Part shown: piece after piece, positions 45,213 through 53,853 of the stretch
How the letters are laid out: the number at the start of each line of letters is the position of its first letter
Numbering within the stretch: the stretch's first letter is position 1
Assembly: GCA_963931105.1 (NCBI GenBank)
Contig: OZ007004.1
Location: 1,922,001 to 1,986,000 of the forward strand
Direction: 5' to 3'
Length of the DNA stretch: 64,000 bases
Source of the DNA: UMGS1590 sp900552455
GTDB lineage: Bacteria; Bacillota; Peptococcia; Peptococcales; Peptococcaceae
The notes under the pieces: generated by a model
The model's database searches: none
What the model was told of the DNA's origin: nothing
The model's input: only the letters and a program-made list of their open reading frames with translations
Made by a program: the position numbers and the translations under genes

Positions 45213-46010
45213 TTATTCTATTCCTTTCATCATCTTTTTTGCCAACTGCTTGAACAGGTCGGCAGTTTCTTCATCCATCGGTGCAAGCTGTCCGATCTGT
45301 CCGGCAACCATCGCCGTTACATCGTCAATGGAAAGCGGGTTTTGCTTCTGTTCCGCCAATGCGTCCCGCATGGCTTGGAACATCGCGGCGGTCACAGCTT
45401 CTCCCGGCTGTTCCCCGTTGTCAATGTCTTTCTTAATATCCCGCAGGATAGCAAGGAACACATTTTTGATTTTCTCAATCTCCGCCTCATGTTCCCCCAT
45501 CTTCTGGGCGTTCAAAAGCTGTAAATCCTGCTTTGCTTCCGCCCGGTGTTCCGGGTGTTCTTTCATCAGGTCGGACAGGGAAGCCGTTGCCATCTCGATA
45601 AGCTGGTTTCTTGCTGTTATGCCTTTTGCCGCTGTGTCCTGAAAATAAATCCGTATCAAATCTATCAGCTTAGGAAAATTCCTATGTTCCAACAGGCGGT
45701 TGAGGATTTGCACATCAACAGCACCCGTCACAAGCCCCCTCACGGCTCCCTCGGACAAGCCTAATTCAGAAATATCGTAGCTTTTACGAACGCTCACGGT
45801 AGACAAGCCCAGTATGTAGTCTGTCGATACCTTAAATTCCTTTGCTACACCTATGAGAATATCACTGCTGACCGTTCTTGTTTCGCCGCTGACAATGCGG
45901 CTCAACTGGGAAGCGGAAACGCCTATCTTCTCCGCAAGTTCCTTTTGTGTGATGTGGTTCCCGTTGCATAAATCGGAAATCCGCTGTCCGGGTGTTCCGG
46001 GTAAAGCCAT
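45213..46010 (-). CDS. XRE-family regulator of element 2
   Basis: The 265-residue protein has a helix-turn-helix (LCNGNHITQKELAEKIGVSASQLSRIVSG, core KELAEKIGVSASQLSRI) and the FKVSTDYILGLS tail of that domain, then a long helical region with QEAIRDALAEQ-like coils. ATG 46010 (MALPGTPG) follows GGAGGAGG. Its promoter contains a 16-bp palindrome, so it probably represses itself, and its position suggests it reads the resistance genes downstream or the divergent mobilization block. Confidence 0.85.
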   Translation of the reverse strand: MALPGTPGQRISDLCNGNHITQKELAEKIGVSASQLSRIVSGETRTVSSDILIGVAKEFKVSTDYILGLSTVSVRKSYDISELGLSEGAVRGLVTGAVDVQILNRLLEHRNFPKLIDLIRIYFQDTAAKGITARNQLIEMATASLSDLMKEHPEHRAEAKQDLQLLNAQKMGEHEAEIEKIKNVFLAILRDIKKDIDNGEQPGEAVTAAMFQAMRDALAEQKQNPLSIDDVTAMVAGQIGQLAPMDEETADLFKQLAKKMMKGIE

Positions 46011-46037
46011 AGATACGCACCTCCTCCGCATACTTCC

Positions 46038-46066
46038 ATTATACAGAATGATTGCAAAAATGCAAT
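46038..46066 (-). promoter_or_regulatory. Promoter and operator of the element 2 XRE gene
   Basis: Minus strand TTGCAT, 16 bases, TATAAT. The dyad ATTGCATTTTTGCAAT (46051-46066) covers the -35 hexamer and half of the spacer, a standard layout for self-repression. Confidence 0.72.
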
Positions 46067-46090
46067 TTCCAAAGTGTAAACTTCATCAAA

Positions 46091-46128
46091 ATGCAATTCT
46101 CGCAATATTCCGGGAATTGCATTTTTTT
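46091..46128 (+). terminator. Terminator-like hairpin before the Cys-rich VLP gene
   Basis: ATGCAATTC/GAATTGCAT arms and a T7 run. It also contains the TGCAAT half site of the XRE operator, so it may be a second regulator site. Confidence 0.6.
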
Positions 46129-46130
46129 CG

Positions 46131-46179
46131 TGTAGACTTAGGGTAGTTCATCGATGGACGGCACCTTGAAAACAGAATG
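46131..46179 (+). promoter_or_regulatory. Conserved leader before the Cys-rich VLP gene (element 2)
   Basis: TGTAGACTTAGGGTAGTTCA then TCGATGGACGGCACCTTGAA, nearly the same as 28601-28648. The rest of 46180-46348 shows no gene. Confidence 0.5.
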
Positions 46180-46348
46180 ACCGTCCGAAAAGGAATACCC
46201 AGGCTGGGGAAGCACCGCAAGGAGTCGGACTTCGGGACAAAATGTCCCGAAGTTGCGGGGAGCGTGCCAACGCCGGAACACGCCGCAGGAATGGGGCAGG
46301 AAACCTTTTCGGGGAGAACGGCAACGGAAAGCAAAATGGAGGGAACGC

Positions 46349-46762
46349 ATGAGAGATAACCCCTATAAAGACTTGCCGCCGCTGGAACGCAGGCCGGACG
46401 GTTCCCTTTACCGCATGACCCCGGCGCAGAGAAAACAGGCGGCCAGCCTGATACGCCGGGAGTGCTGTTGCTGTGAGGACGGCAACTGCATTGTCCTTGA
46501 CGATGGGGACACCTGCACCTGTCCGCAGACGATTTCTTTCTCGGTCTGCTGTAAGTGGTTCCGCTGGGCGGTCTTGCCGCTGGACGGGACGCTGGAAGCG
46601 GAGATTTTCCGGGATAAGGACTTGAAACGCTGTGAGGTCTGCGGCGGTGTGTTCGTCCCCAAATCCAACCGGGCAAAATACTGTCCCGGCTGTGCCGCCA
46701 GAGTTCACAGGCGGCAGAAAACAGAAAGTGAACGGAAAAGGAGGTCTGCTGTGGACAGTTAG
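46349..46762 (+). CDS. Cysteine-rich VLP-domain protein (element 2)
   Basis: This 137-residue homologue of the element 1 protein keeps all paired cysteines (RRECCCCEDGNC, CCKWFRWAVLPLD, CEVCGG...YCPGCA) and the basic tail RRQKTESERKRR. The start is ATG 46349 behind GGAGGG; the upstream GTG-type extension is not supported. It begins the mobilization block. Strong conservation between two elements with different integrases suggests that it belongs to the transfer or replication function rather than integration. Confidence 0.75.
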   Translation: MRDNPYKDLPPLERRPDGSLYRMTPAQRKQAASLIRRECCCCEDGNCIVLDDGDTCTCPQTISFSVCCKWFRWAVLPLDGTLEAEIFRDKDLKRCEVCGGVFVPKSNRAKYCPGCAARVHRRQKTESERKRRSAVDS

Positions 46763-46873
46763 GAGCGAAAAAAGCCTTGATTTATCAGGCTTCGCAAGCC
46801 CCAAACCGGGGCAGGTGGTATAAAGTATCGCCCGCCCCGGAAAACGGGCTTCTAACCGTCCACAAAACGCACT

Positions 46874-47269
46874 ATGACAAATACCATCTATATCCATCAG
46901 CCGGAAAGGGCGTTCAGCTTCACCCGGCTCCCGAATTTCCTCTTTGAAGCCCCCACGTTCAAGCTCCTGTCCAACGAGGCAAAGGTTCTGTATGCCTTTA
47001 TTCTGCGCCGGACAGAGTTATCCCGCAAAAATGGGTGGGCGGATGACTGCGGACGGATTTTCCTGTATTTCCCTATCTGTGAAGTGGTCACATTGCTCCA
47101 TTGTGGGCGGCAAAAAGCGGTGAACACCCTGCGGGAACTGCAATACGCCGGACTGGTGGAAATCCAGAAGCAGGGCTGTGGAAAACCCAACCGCATTTTC
47201 CCAAAATCCTATGAAGCGGTTCCAAACACCGACTTCAAGAAATCCCGTTCTGGTACGCCGGAGGACTGA
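46874..47269 (+). CDS. Replication initiator RepA N-terminal-domain protein (element 2)
   Basis: 131 residues, same layout as at 29199: FSFTRLPNFLFEAPTFKLLS, then LSNEAKVLYAFILRRTE, and a winged-helix GRQKAVNTLRELQYAGLVEI. Most differences from the element 1 copy are conservative or silent, so the reading frame is under selection. It probably serves replication of the excised circle; an iteron-like origin was not seen by eye near it. Confidence 0.72.
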   Translation: MTNTIYIHQPERAFSFTRLPNFLFEAPTFKLLSNEAKVLYAFILRRTELSRKNGWADDCGRIFLYFPICEVVTLLHCGRQKAVNTLRELQYAGLVEIQKQGCGKPNRIFPKSYEAVPNTDFKKSRSGTPED

Positions 47270-47452
47270 AAACCGTACCCTTGAAGTACGGAAATCAATC
47301 TTGAGAAGTACGAAAACCAGACGGTATATAGAAATACAAAGATTAAAATGATTTATTTATATCCATTCCATTCCTATCGTATCAGAGATAATTCTGGCGG
47401 GATTTTCCCTGTGGAAAACCCTGGATAGGAAAGGAATGGGGAAAGGAGCAGA

Positions 47453-48397
47453 ATGGCACAACACGCAATTTTGCGGTTTGAGAAGCACAAGGGCAACCCG
47501 GCAAGGCCGCTGGAAGCCCATCACGAAAGACAGAAAGAACAATATGCCAGCAATCCCGACATTGACACAAGCCGGAGTAAATACAACTTCCATATCGTCA
47601 AGCCGGAGGGACGCTATTACCACTTCATTCAGAGCCGTATCGAGCAGGCCGGATGCCGGACGAGGAAAGACAGCACACGGTTTGTCGATACACTGGTAAC
47701 TGCCAGCCCGGAGTTTTTCAAGGGGAAATCCCCAAAGGAGATACAGGCGTTTTTCCAGAGGGCGGCGGCTTTCCTCATTGGCCGGGTAGGACGGGAAAAT
47801 ATCGTGTCGGCGGTGGTACACATGGACGAGAAAACGCCCCACCTGCATTTGACCTTTGTTCCGCTGACAAAGGACAACCGCCTGTGTGCAAAGGAGATTA
47901 TCGGCAACCGGGCAAACCTGACGAAGTGGCAGGACGATTTTCACGCCTATATGGTGGAGAAATATCCTGACTTGGAGCGTGGGGAAAGCGCCAGCAAGAC
48001 AGGCCGGAAGCATATCCCCACCCGGCTTTTCAAACAGGCGGTTTCCCTCTCCAAACAGGCCAGAGCCATTGAAGCCGCCCTTGACGGCATTAACCCGCTG
48101 AACGCCGGAAAGAAAAAAGAGGAAGCCCTTTCCATGCTGAAAAAGTGGTTCCCGCAGATGGAAAACTTCTCCGGGCAGTTGAAAAAGTACAAGGTCACAA
48201 TCAATGACCTGTTGGCGGAGAATGAGAAGTTGGAAGCAAGAGCAAAGGCCAGTGAAAAAGGCAAGATGAAAGATACGATGGAACGGGCAAAGCTGAAAAG
48301 CGAACTGGACAATTTACAGAGGCTGGTTGACCGTATCCCGCCGGATATACTGGCGGAACTGAAACGGCAGCAGCGGCACACGGCAAAGGAAAGGTGA
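47453..48397 (+). CDS. MOBV (Pre/Mob) relaxase of element 2
   Basis: 314 residues with MAQHAILRFEKHKGN, the metal-binding VVHMDEKTPHLHLTFVPL and a C-terminal coiled coil (LLAENEKLEARAKASEKGKM). The relaxase is expected to nick the oriT at 40562, some 6.9 kb away at the far end of the element. Protein similarity to the element 1 relaxase is very high, while many third codon positions differ, so the two copies diverged for some time before meeting in this genome. Confidence 0.88.
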   Translation: MAQHAILRFEKHKGNPARPLEAHHERQKEQYASNPDIDTSRSKYNFHIVKPEGRYYHFIQSRIEQAGCRTRKDSTRFVDTLVTASPEFFKGKSPKEIQAFFQRAAAFLIGRVGRENIVSAVVHMDEKTPHLHLTFVPLTKDNRLCAKEIIGNRANLTKWQDDFHAYMVEKYPDLERGESASKTGRKHIPTRLFKQAVSLSKQARAIEAALDGINPLNAGKKKEEALSMLKKWFPQMENFSGQLKKYKVTINDLLAENEKLEARAKASEKGKMKDTMERAKLKSELDNLQRLVDRIPPDILAELKRQQRHTAKER

Positions 48398-48469
48398 TAG
48401 ATATAAGCAGAAATTTTCGCCGCCCCTGTGCGGCATTGTACCTTGAAAACTGAATATGGAGGACACTGG

Positions 48470-48664
48470 ATGGCAAAAAGCGAAAGCGATATTTTTACAC
48501 CCCGGACAGGGCAGGTCATACGAACAGAGAACGGGACGCAGTATTTTGTATGTGGGAACAACCGTATAAAAATCTCCGAACACTTCGCCGCAGTCGGGAA
48601 GCCCCTCGGTGATCTGATTGTAGATGTGGTGCGGCATACCGCAGAAAAAGCCGCTTCAACCTGA
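48470..48664 (+). CDS. Small protein of unknown function (element 2)
   Basis: A 64-residue frame from ATG 48470 behind a GGAGG site. Product MAKSESDIFTPRTGQVIRTE continues with a compact beta-like stretch (QYFVCGNNRIKISEHF) and a helix. I do not recognise it. It lies between relaxase and recombinase and could be a recombination directionality factor by position, but there is no sequence support for that. Confidence 0.62.
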   Translation: MAKSESDIFTPRTGQVIRTENGTQYFVCGNNRIKISEHFAAVGKPLGDLIVDVVRHTAEKAAST

Positions 48665-48764
48665 TAGCCCATCATTGATAACACGCCCACGCTTATGATA
48701 TAATTGCCATAGAGCAAAAGTATTGTAAGCGTGGGTTGTTTCTTTAGAAGGAGGATTTTTAACG

Positions 48765-50387
48765 GTGAAACAACCTTACAATACTACGATTTACAACACG
48801 GCGCTTTATATGAGATTGAGCCGGGACGATGAAAACTATGGTGACAGCGTAAGCATTGAAACACAGCGGACAATCCTGCAACAGTACGCAAAGGAACAGG
48901 GGCTTCATGTAGTCGGTGAGTATGTGGACGATGGCTGGTCGGGGACGAACTTTGAACGCCCGGATTTTCAGCGCATGATGGACGATATGGAAGCCGGAAA
49001 AGTAAACTGCATTGTCACGAAAGACCTTTCCCGTTTCGGGCGGGAACATGTGATGATGGACTACTATCTGGAATTTCTGTTCCCGGAAAAACGGGTGCGC
49101 TACATCGCCGTTGCGGAGAATGAGGACACAGAAAAAGGGCTTTCCGATTTTGTCCCGTTCAAAAACCTGTTCAATGAGTGGTTTGCGAAAGATACGAGCC
49201 GCAAGGTAAAGGCCGCTTTCAAAGCGAAGTTTGCCACAGGACAGCGTATCGGCGCCTATGCTCCCATCGGGTACAGGAAACACCCGGAAATCAAAAACAA
49301 GCTGATAATCGACGAGGAAACCCGCTGGATAGTGGAGAAGATTTTTGACCTTGCCATTCATGGCAGAGGGGCGGCCAGTATCACAAGAATACTGATTGCG
49401 GAAAAGGTTCCCACGCCGGGATTTATCAACTTCCAGCGTGACGGGACTTTCGCAAACATCTATGCGGGTGCACCGGAGGAAAAAAGCTACGCATGGACGA
49501 TAGCGCAGGTCAAGAGCATTATGAAAGATGAAACCTATATCGGCCATACCATCCACTACCGGGAAACAAATATTTCCTTTAAGAACAAGCGGAGGGTACG
49601 CAAGCCCCAAAGTGAATGGGTGCGGGTGGAGAACACGCAGGAGCCGATTATCAGCGAGCAGGTTTTCCGGCAGGTACAGGAGCAGATAGCAAACCGCCGC
49701 AGGAAGTGCAAGGATGGTACAACGCAGATTTTTTCCGGATTGGTAAAATGTGCGGATTGCGGCTGGTCGCTGTCCTATGGGGAGAACAGGCAGAACAGCA
49801 AGCCTTACGGCCATTATCATTGTAGCAAGTACGGGCAGGGCACACGCCAATGCTCCATGCACTATATCCGTTATGATGTGCTTTATGCCTATGTCCTCTC
49901 CCGTCTGCAATACTGGTCGGGACTGGTACAACATGATGAAGAACGGCTCTTGAAGCGGCTGTTAAATGCCACTGATAAGGGACAGGCCGCCGCAAGAAAG
50001 AAGCAGGCCGCAGAACTGAAAAAGGCAGAGAAGCGAAAAGCCGAAGTCGATACTTTGTTTGCCCGGATGTATGAGGACTGGGCGGCGGGGCGTATCACGG
50101 AATACAACTTCTCTATGCTGTCCGGGAAGTACCAAAGCGAACAGGCTGAACTGGACGAAAAGATTGAGCGGCTTCAATCCGCTATCACCACTGAAAGCCA
50201 GAACGCCGCAGACGCAGAAAAATGGATTGCCTTGATGAAAGAGTGCGTCAATCCAACGGAACTGACCGCCGAACTTTTGAATACGCTGATTGAAAAAATC
50301 GTTGTCCATGAAGCGGTCAAAGGTGAGGACGGAAGCAGGGAACAGGAGGTAGAAATCTTCTACCGCTTTATCGGCAAGATTGATTGA
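48765..50387 (+). CDS. Large serine recombinase of element 2 (TnpX/Tn4451-like)
   Basis: The 540-residue enzyme starts with GTG behind AAGGAGG. The catalytic domain has the serine in ALYMRLSRDDENYGDSVSI, then VTKDLSRFGREHVMMDYYLE and the recombinase domain GAYAPIGYRKHPEI. The zinc ribbon is CADCGWSLSY...YHCSKY, and the C-terminus is a coiled coil. The longer length and YMRLSRDD motif place it with the TnpX/Tn4451 branch, unlike the enzyme of element 1. It lies 31 bp from the right end. Confidence 0.92.
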   Translation: MKQPYNTTIYNTALYMRLSRDDENYGDSVSIETQRTILQQYAKEQGLHVVGEYVDDGWSGTNFERPDFQRMMDDMEAGKVNCIVTKDLSRFGREHVMMDYYLEFLFPEKRVRYIAVAENEDTEKGLSDFVPFKNLFNEWFAKDTSRKVKAAFKAKFATGQRIGAYAPIGYRKHPEIKNKLIIDEETRWIVEKIFDLAIHGRGAASITRILIAEKVPTPGFINFQRDGTFANIYAGAPEEKSYAWTIAQVKSIMKDETYIGHTIHYRETNISFKNKRRVRKPQSEWVRVENTQEPIISEQVFRQVQEQIANRRRKCKDGTTQIFSGLVKCADCGWSLSYGENRQNSKPYGHYHCSKYGQGTRQCSMHYIRYDVLYAYVLSRLQYWSGLVQHDEERLLKRLLNATDKGQAAARKKQAAELKKAEKRKAEVDTLFARMYEDWAAGRITEYNFSMLSGKYQSEQAELDEKIERLQSAITTESQNAADAEKWIALMKECVNPTELTAELLNTLIEKIVVHEAVKGEDGSREQEVEIFYRFIGKID

Positions 50388-50418
50388 ATGACACCAATAT
50401 CTTTAACTATGTGATACC

Positions 50419-51417
50419 GGCACGACGCTGCCGGATGTGGCGACGTTGCCACTCTTGGCGTCGTTCTTTGATGTGACGGTGGATGAGATCCTTGGCTATA
50501 CGCCACAGATTTCATCGGAAGAGATCGGCGAGATCTACAAAAAGCTGGCGCGCGATTTTGCCAAGCAGCCGTTTGAAGCGGTGTGGCAGCAGATACAAGC
50601 GCTGACGCGGCGGTATTACTCGTGCCATCCGTTCCTATTTCGCATGTGCGTGCTGCTGGTGAACCATTTCCAGCTGGCGGATGCGGCCTTGCAGCCACAG
50701 GTGCTAGCGGAGGCGGAACGCTTGCTGGAGCACGTGCAGGCGGAGTCGACGGACAGGGAGCTGGCGCGGGATGCGCGCATTTTTGAGACGATGGTACAGA
50801 TGCAGATCGGTAAGGTGGAGGAAGCGATCGCGACGCTGGAAGATGCGCTGGACCCGATGCATCTGGCAAACAGCAGTGAGGGGTTGCTCGTCAGCGCGTA
50901 TCAGATGCATGGCGATCTCGACAAAGCGGACAGCTTTGCGCAACTGCAGTTGCTGTTTGCGCTGCAGTCACTGCTCGGGATGAGCGGCGCGCTTTTGCGA
51001 ACGTCTGCTACGTCGCCGGAGCGTGTGCGCGAGACGGTGGCGCGAGTGGATGCTGTGGCTCGGGCGTACGATCTTGCGCAGGTGATGCCGAATGCGGTGG
51101 GACAGTTTAACTATCAGGCGGCTGCCATGCTCTGCGCGCTTGGCGACCGCGAAGGGGCGCTGGCGCAGCTGGAACAATTTGTGCAAGCGATGGCGGCGCT
51201 TTTCGGCGCGGACGACTTGCAACCATTTATGGCGGATGCTTATTTCGACAAGCTTGGCAGCTGGCAGCAAAAGCTTCGGGAAAATAACGATACGCCGCGC
51301 GATCGTGCGACGGTGCGCCAGGAGCTGCTGGCCCATTTCGCCGATCCGTTTGCGGCGCTGGCGGAGGACGCAGACTTCCGTCGCATTCTGACGAAGCTGA
51401 AGGCAGTGATGGCATGA
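50419..51417 (+). pseudogene. XRE regulator, C-terminal fragment beyond element 2
   Basis: Continues the gene begun at 40277: GTTLPDVATLPLLASFFDVT then VDEILGYTP complete the Cro/cI-like domain, followed by a TPR-like helical region (about 300 residues) with repeats such as DALDPMHLANSSEGLLVSAY. A GTG at 50437 could start a remnant, but no ribosome site precedes it. Its end overlaps the PLDc_N gene, so the fragment's transcription now depends on promoters within element 2. Confidence 0.82.
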
Positions 51418-51614
51418 ACATCCAGGATTTGTTGCTGGTGCTGATCCCGCTCGTCATCGTTGAGCTGGCGCTCCTGGCTTACACGCTCTGGCATATTTTC
51501 ACTCACGACAGCTACAAACGCGGCAGCCGCGCGCTCTGGGTGGTTGTGGCGATCGTTGGCATGGAATTCATCGGGCCGCTCCTCTATTTTCTGCTTGGAA
51601 AGGAGGACGCGTGA
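51414..51614 (+). CDS. PLDc_N-domain membrane protein
   Basis: A 66-residue protein with two membrane helices (LLLVLIPLVIVELALLAYTLW and LWVVVAIVGMEFIGPLLYFL, each about 20 residues) around a short polar loop, the pattern of the phospholipase D nuclease N-terminal domain family. Such small proteins often travel with ABC pairs. Overlaps the XRE fragment by four bases and the ATPase gene by one base, so the operon XRE-PLDc_N-ATPase-permease was translationally coupled before the insertion. Confidence 0.8.
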   Translation: MNIQDLLLVLIPLVIVELALLAYTLWHIFTHDSYKRGSRALWVVVAIVGMEFIGPLLYFLLGKEDA

Positions 51615-52531
51615 TGAATGTGCTGGAGATCCGCAGCCTGGCAAAACGCTTCGGCAAGCAGCAGGTGATCGATGGGCTTGATCTGGTGGTGCCGGAGGGG
51701 AGCGTGTTCGGATTTATCGGGCGCAATGGCTCGGGCAAAACGACGACGATGAAGATGGTGCTCGGTCTTTTGCGCCCAGATGCTGGGGAGATCGCCGTCT
51801 GCGGTGAGCGGGTGCGCTTTGGCGAGACGGCAACGAATCGTTTCATCGGCTATCTGCCGGATGTGCCGGAGTTTTACGACTACATGACGGCGCCGCGCTA
51901 TCTTGCGCTCTGCGGGGAGATCCTCGGCTTGTCGCGAGCAGAGGGTGCGCGGCGCAGTGCAGAGCTGCTTGAACTGGTGGGACTTTCCGACGCGCGCAAG
52001 CGCATCGGCGGGTTTTCCCGCGGCATGAAGCAGCGGCTCGGCGTAGCGCAGGCGCTTTTGGGTGAGCCGAAGCTGCTCATTTGCGATGAGCCGACGAGCG
52101 CCCTCGACCCTCTCGGCCGCAAGGAGCTGCTCGATATTTTGCGCACGATCTCTGCGCGCACGACGGTGTTGTTTTCGACGCACATCCTTTCGGACGTGGA
52201 GCGCATCTGCGACCGCGTGGCGCTGTTGAACGAGGGGAAGATCGCTGTGAGCGGCGATCTTGCTGCGCTCAAAGCGCGCCATGGGCAGAATGCGCTGCGC
52301 GTGGAATTTGTCGACGCGGAGGATCTGGCGCAGCTCACAGTACAACCAGCTGTGATGCCGTTCCTGGCCAACAGCAAACAGGAGGGGACGGCGATGATCA
52401 TCGAAAGCCGCGACATCGCCACAGTGCAGCGCACGCTTTTCGGCGCGCTCGTAGAAACGCGACTCTCGCCGGTGAAGGTGGAAATTTTGGAGCCGACGCT
52501 GGAAAATCTCTTTCTGGAGGTGATCGCATGA
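51614..52531 (+). CDS. ABC transporter ATPase (BcrA/NatA-like)
   Basis: The 305-residue ATPase has Walker A GRNGSGKTT, signature FSRGMKQRLGVAQAL, Walker B LLICDEPTSALDPLG and H-loop FSTHILSDVERI. The C-terminal extension is the DUF4162-type tail of the BcrA/YtrB drug and antibiotic exporter group. Start ATG 51614 behind AGGAGG. It pairs with the six-helix permease just downstream, overlapping by four bases. Substrate unknown. Confidence 0.9.
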   Translation: MNVLEIRSLAKRFGKQQVIDGLDLVVPEGSVFGFIGRNGSGKTTTMKMVLGLLRPDAGEIAVCGERVRFGETATNRFIGYLPDVPEFYDYMTAPRYLALCGEILGLSRAEGARRSAELLELVGLSDARKRIGGFSRGMKQRLGVAQALLGEPKLLICDEPTSALDPLGRKELLDILRTISARTTVLFSTHILSDVERICDRVALLNEGKIAVSGDLAALKARHGQNALRVEFVDAEDLAQLTVQPAVMPFLANSKQEGTAMIIESRDIATVQRTLFGALVETRLSPVKVEILEPTLENLFLEVIA

Positions 52532-53283
52532 AAGGCTTTGCCGCATTTTTCAAGAAAGAGTGGCTGGAAAATCTCCACAACCACCGATTGCTGATACTGG
52601 CGGCGCTATTTCTGATCTTTGGCATCACCAATGCGCCGCTTGCGAAATACACACCCGAGCTCCTGGCCGCTCTCGCCGATGGCTTTACATTAAATGTCGC
52701 GCCAGTCGCTCTCGACGCTTGGACGCAGTTTTTCAAAAACGCTTCCAGCCTTGGCATGAGCGTTGTGATCATACTCTTCGGCAGTACGCTGGCGAATGAA
52801 TACAGTCGCGGCACCCTTGTGCTCCTGGTCACCAAGGGACTTTCGCGGCGTGTGGTGATCCTGGCGAAATATGCGGTGAGCGCGCTCATTATGAGCGGGT
52901 GCTACTGGCTGTGTTACGCCCTCACTTACGGCTACACTGCGTACTACTGGCCAGAGAATCAGCTTTCGCACACCGCGCTCGCTGCCGCTGCGCTCTGGGC
53001 GCTTGGGCTGTTTTATCTGGCGCTGACGATTCTTGGCGGCGTGCTCTTTCGGCAGACGTTCACCGCCATCGTTTTCACGGGCGCGATCGTGGCGCTCCTT
53101 TCGCTGGCAAACCTCGTGCCTGCGCTGGAACGCTGGAACCCGCTGCAGCTCGGCGCCGGCACAGCGCTCATCAGCGGGGAGATCGCGCCAGGCGAGCTCG
53201 TCACGCCGCTTGCCGTGAGCGTTGCGCTGACGCTCTTTGCGCTTGTCCTTGCGGTGAAACGCTTCGCGCGGAAGGGGCTATAG
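52528..53283 (+). CDS. ABC-2-type permease
   Basis: The 251-residue membrane protein has six predicted helices and the FKKEWLENLHNHRLLIL amphipathic start that is typical of ABC-2 permeases in this group. The segment GSTLANEYSRGTLVLLVTKGLSRRVVILAKY marks the coupling loop (seen as EYSRGTLVLL). Partner of the ATPase at 51614. With PLDc_N and XRE genes it forms a four-gene locus common in Firmicutes, now split from its regulator by element 2. Confidence 0.88.
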   Translation: MKGFAAFFKKEWLENLHNHRLLILAALFLIFGITNAPLAKYTPELLAALADGFTLNVAPVALDAWTQFFKNASSLGMSVVIILFGSTLANEYSRGTLVLLVTKGLSRRVVILAKYAVSALIMSGCYWLCYALTYGYTAYYWPENQLSHTALAAAALWALGLFYLALTILGGVLFRQTFTAIVFTGAIVALLSLANLVPALERWNPLQLGAGTALISGEIAPGELVTPLAVSVALTLFALVLAVKRFARKGL

Positions 53284-53285
53284 AA

Positions 53286-53338
53286 AAAATAAGATGACGC
53301 CTTTCTCGTTTGTGAGGAGGGCGTCGCCTTATTTTTCA
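53286..53338. terminator. Bidirectional terminator between permease and SWIM genes
   Basis: AAATAAG...CTTATTT outer arms with GACGCC/GGGCGTC inner arms; A run on the left and T run on the right. Confidence 0.82.
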
Positions 53339-53776
53339 AAAGAACCATTTTCTATTGGTGAGTTTTTCCAGCTCGATGATGCATTCTTCTAGCACGTCGA
53401 TCATTTCGCGCTTGGAGAGACGGCTGGCAGAGCGGCGGATGTCGGCGCGGCGTTTTTCTTCGCGGCGGGCCATTTCGTCTTCGATGTCGCCGTTTTCGGC
53501 GATGAAGGCCGCAGCTTCGTCAGGAAATGCAGCGAAATAGAGGGCGACCTTGTGTTTGCAGACGATCTGACGGCCGCTGGCGAGGGGACAGTCGCAAGTG
53601 GAAAGTTTTGGCTTGGCGAGGTTCAGCGTGATGTGGTAAAGGGTGCCGTCGGAGCCGGAAACCTCGCCGGTGACGGTGTTTTCGTCTGCGATTTCTGCGC
53701 GCGTGACTTTTCCCTGCTCGTAATATTCAAGGCCGCGCCACAGCGATTTGTTGCTGGCCTGGGTGAGAATGCTCAT
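53336..53776 (-). CDS. SWIM zinc-finger protein
   Basis: The 146-residue protein has the SWIM pattern CxC...CxH: STCDCPLASGRQIVCKHKVALYF near residue 62. An N-terminal WRGLEYYEQGKVTRAEI strand set comes first, with a charged C-terminal helix (MARREEKRRADIRRS). SWIM proteins bind DNA or proteins and often accompany SNF2 helicases; no helicase is next to it here. Monocistronic, convergent with the permease gene. Confidence 0.82.
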   Translation of the reverse strand: MSILTQASNKSLWRGLEYYEQGKVTRAEIADENTVTGEVSGSDGTLYHITLNLAKPKLSTCDCPLASGRQIVCKHKVALYFAAFPDEAAAFIAENGDIEDEMARREEKRRADIRRSASRLSKREMIDVLEECIIELEKLTNRKWFF

Positions 53777-53853
53777 GGTGGGTCATCCTTTCGTGTTTTT
53801 GTCATCATATCATAACGCACAGAGGGCGACAAGATTTTGTTAAGCCTACGCTG

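Larger units (their letters stand above)
40402..50418 (+). mobile_element. Integrative mobilizable element 2 (about 10 kb)
   Basis: Left end TTCACTTAGATAAAGATA and right end read inward GGTATCACATAGTTAAAGATA form imperfect inverted repeats. A GG core flanks both junctions (40400-40401, 50419-50420); joining there gives an in-frame WENGGTTLPDV in the XRE protein. Contents: oriT, module B, P-loop kinase interrupted by an MTnSag1-like unit with lnu(C), module C, ANT(9)-like gene, nucleoside phosphorylase, XRE regulator, Cys-rich VLP protein, RepA-like initiator, MOBV relaxase, small protein and serine recombinase. Backbone order is that of element 1, but the recombinase and ends differ. Confidence 0.88.
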
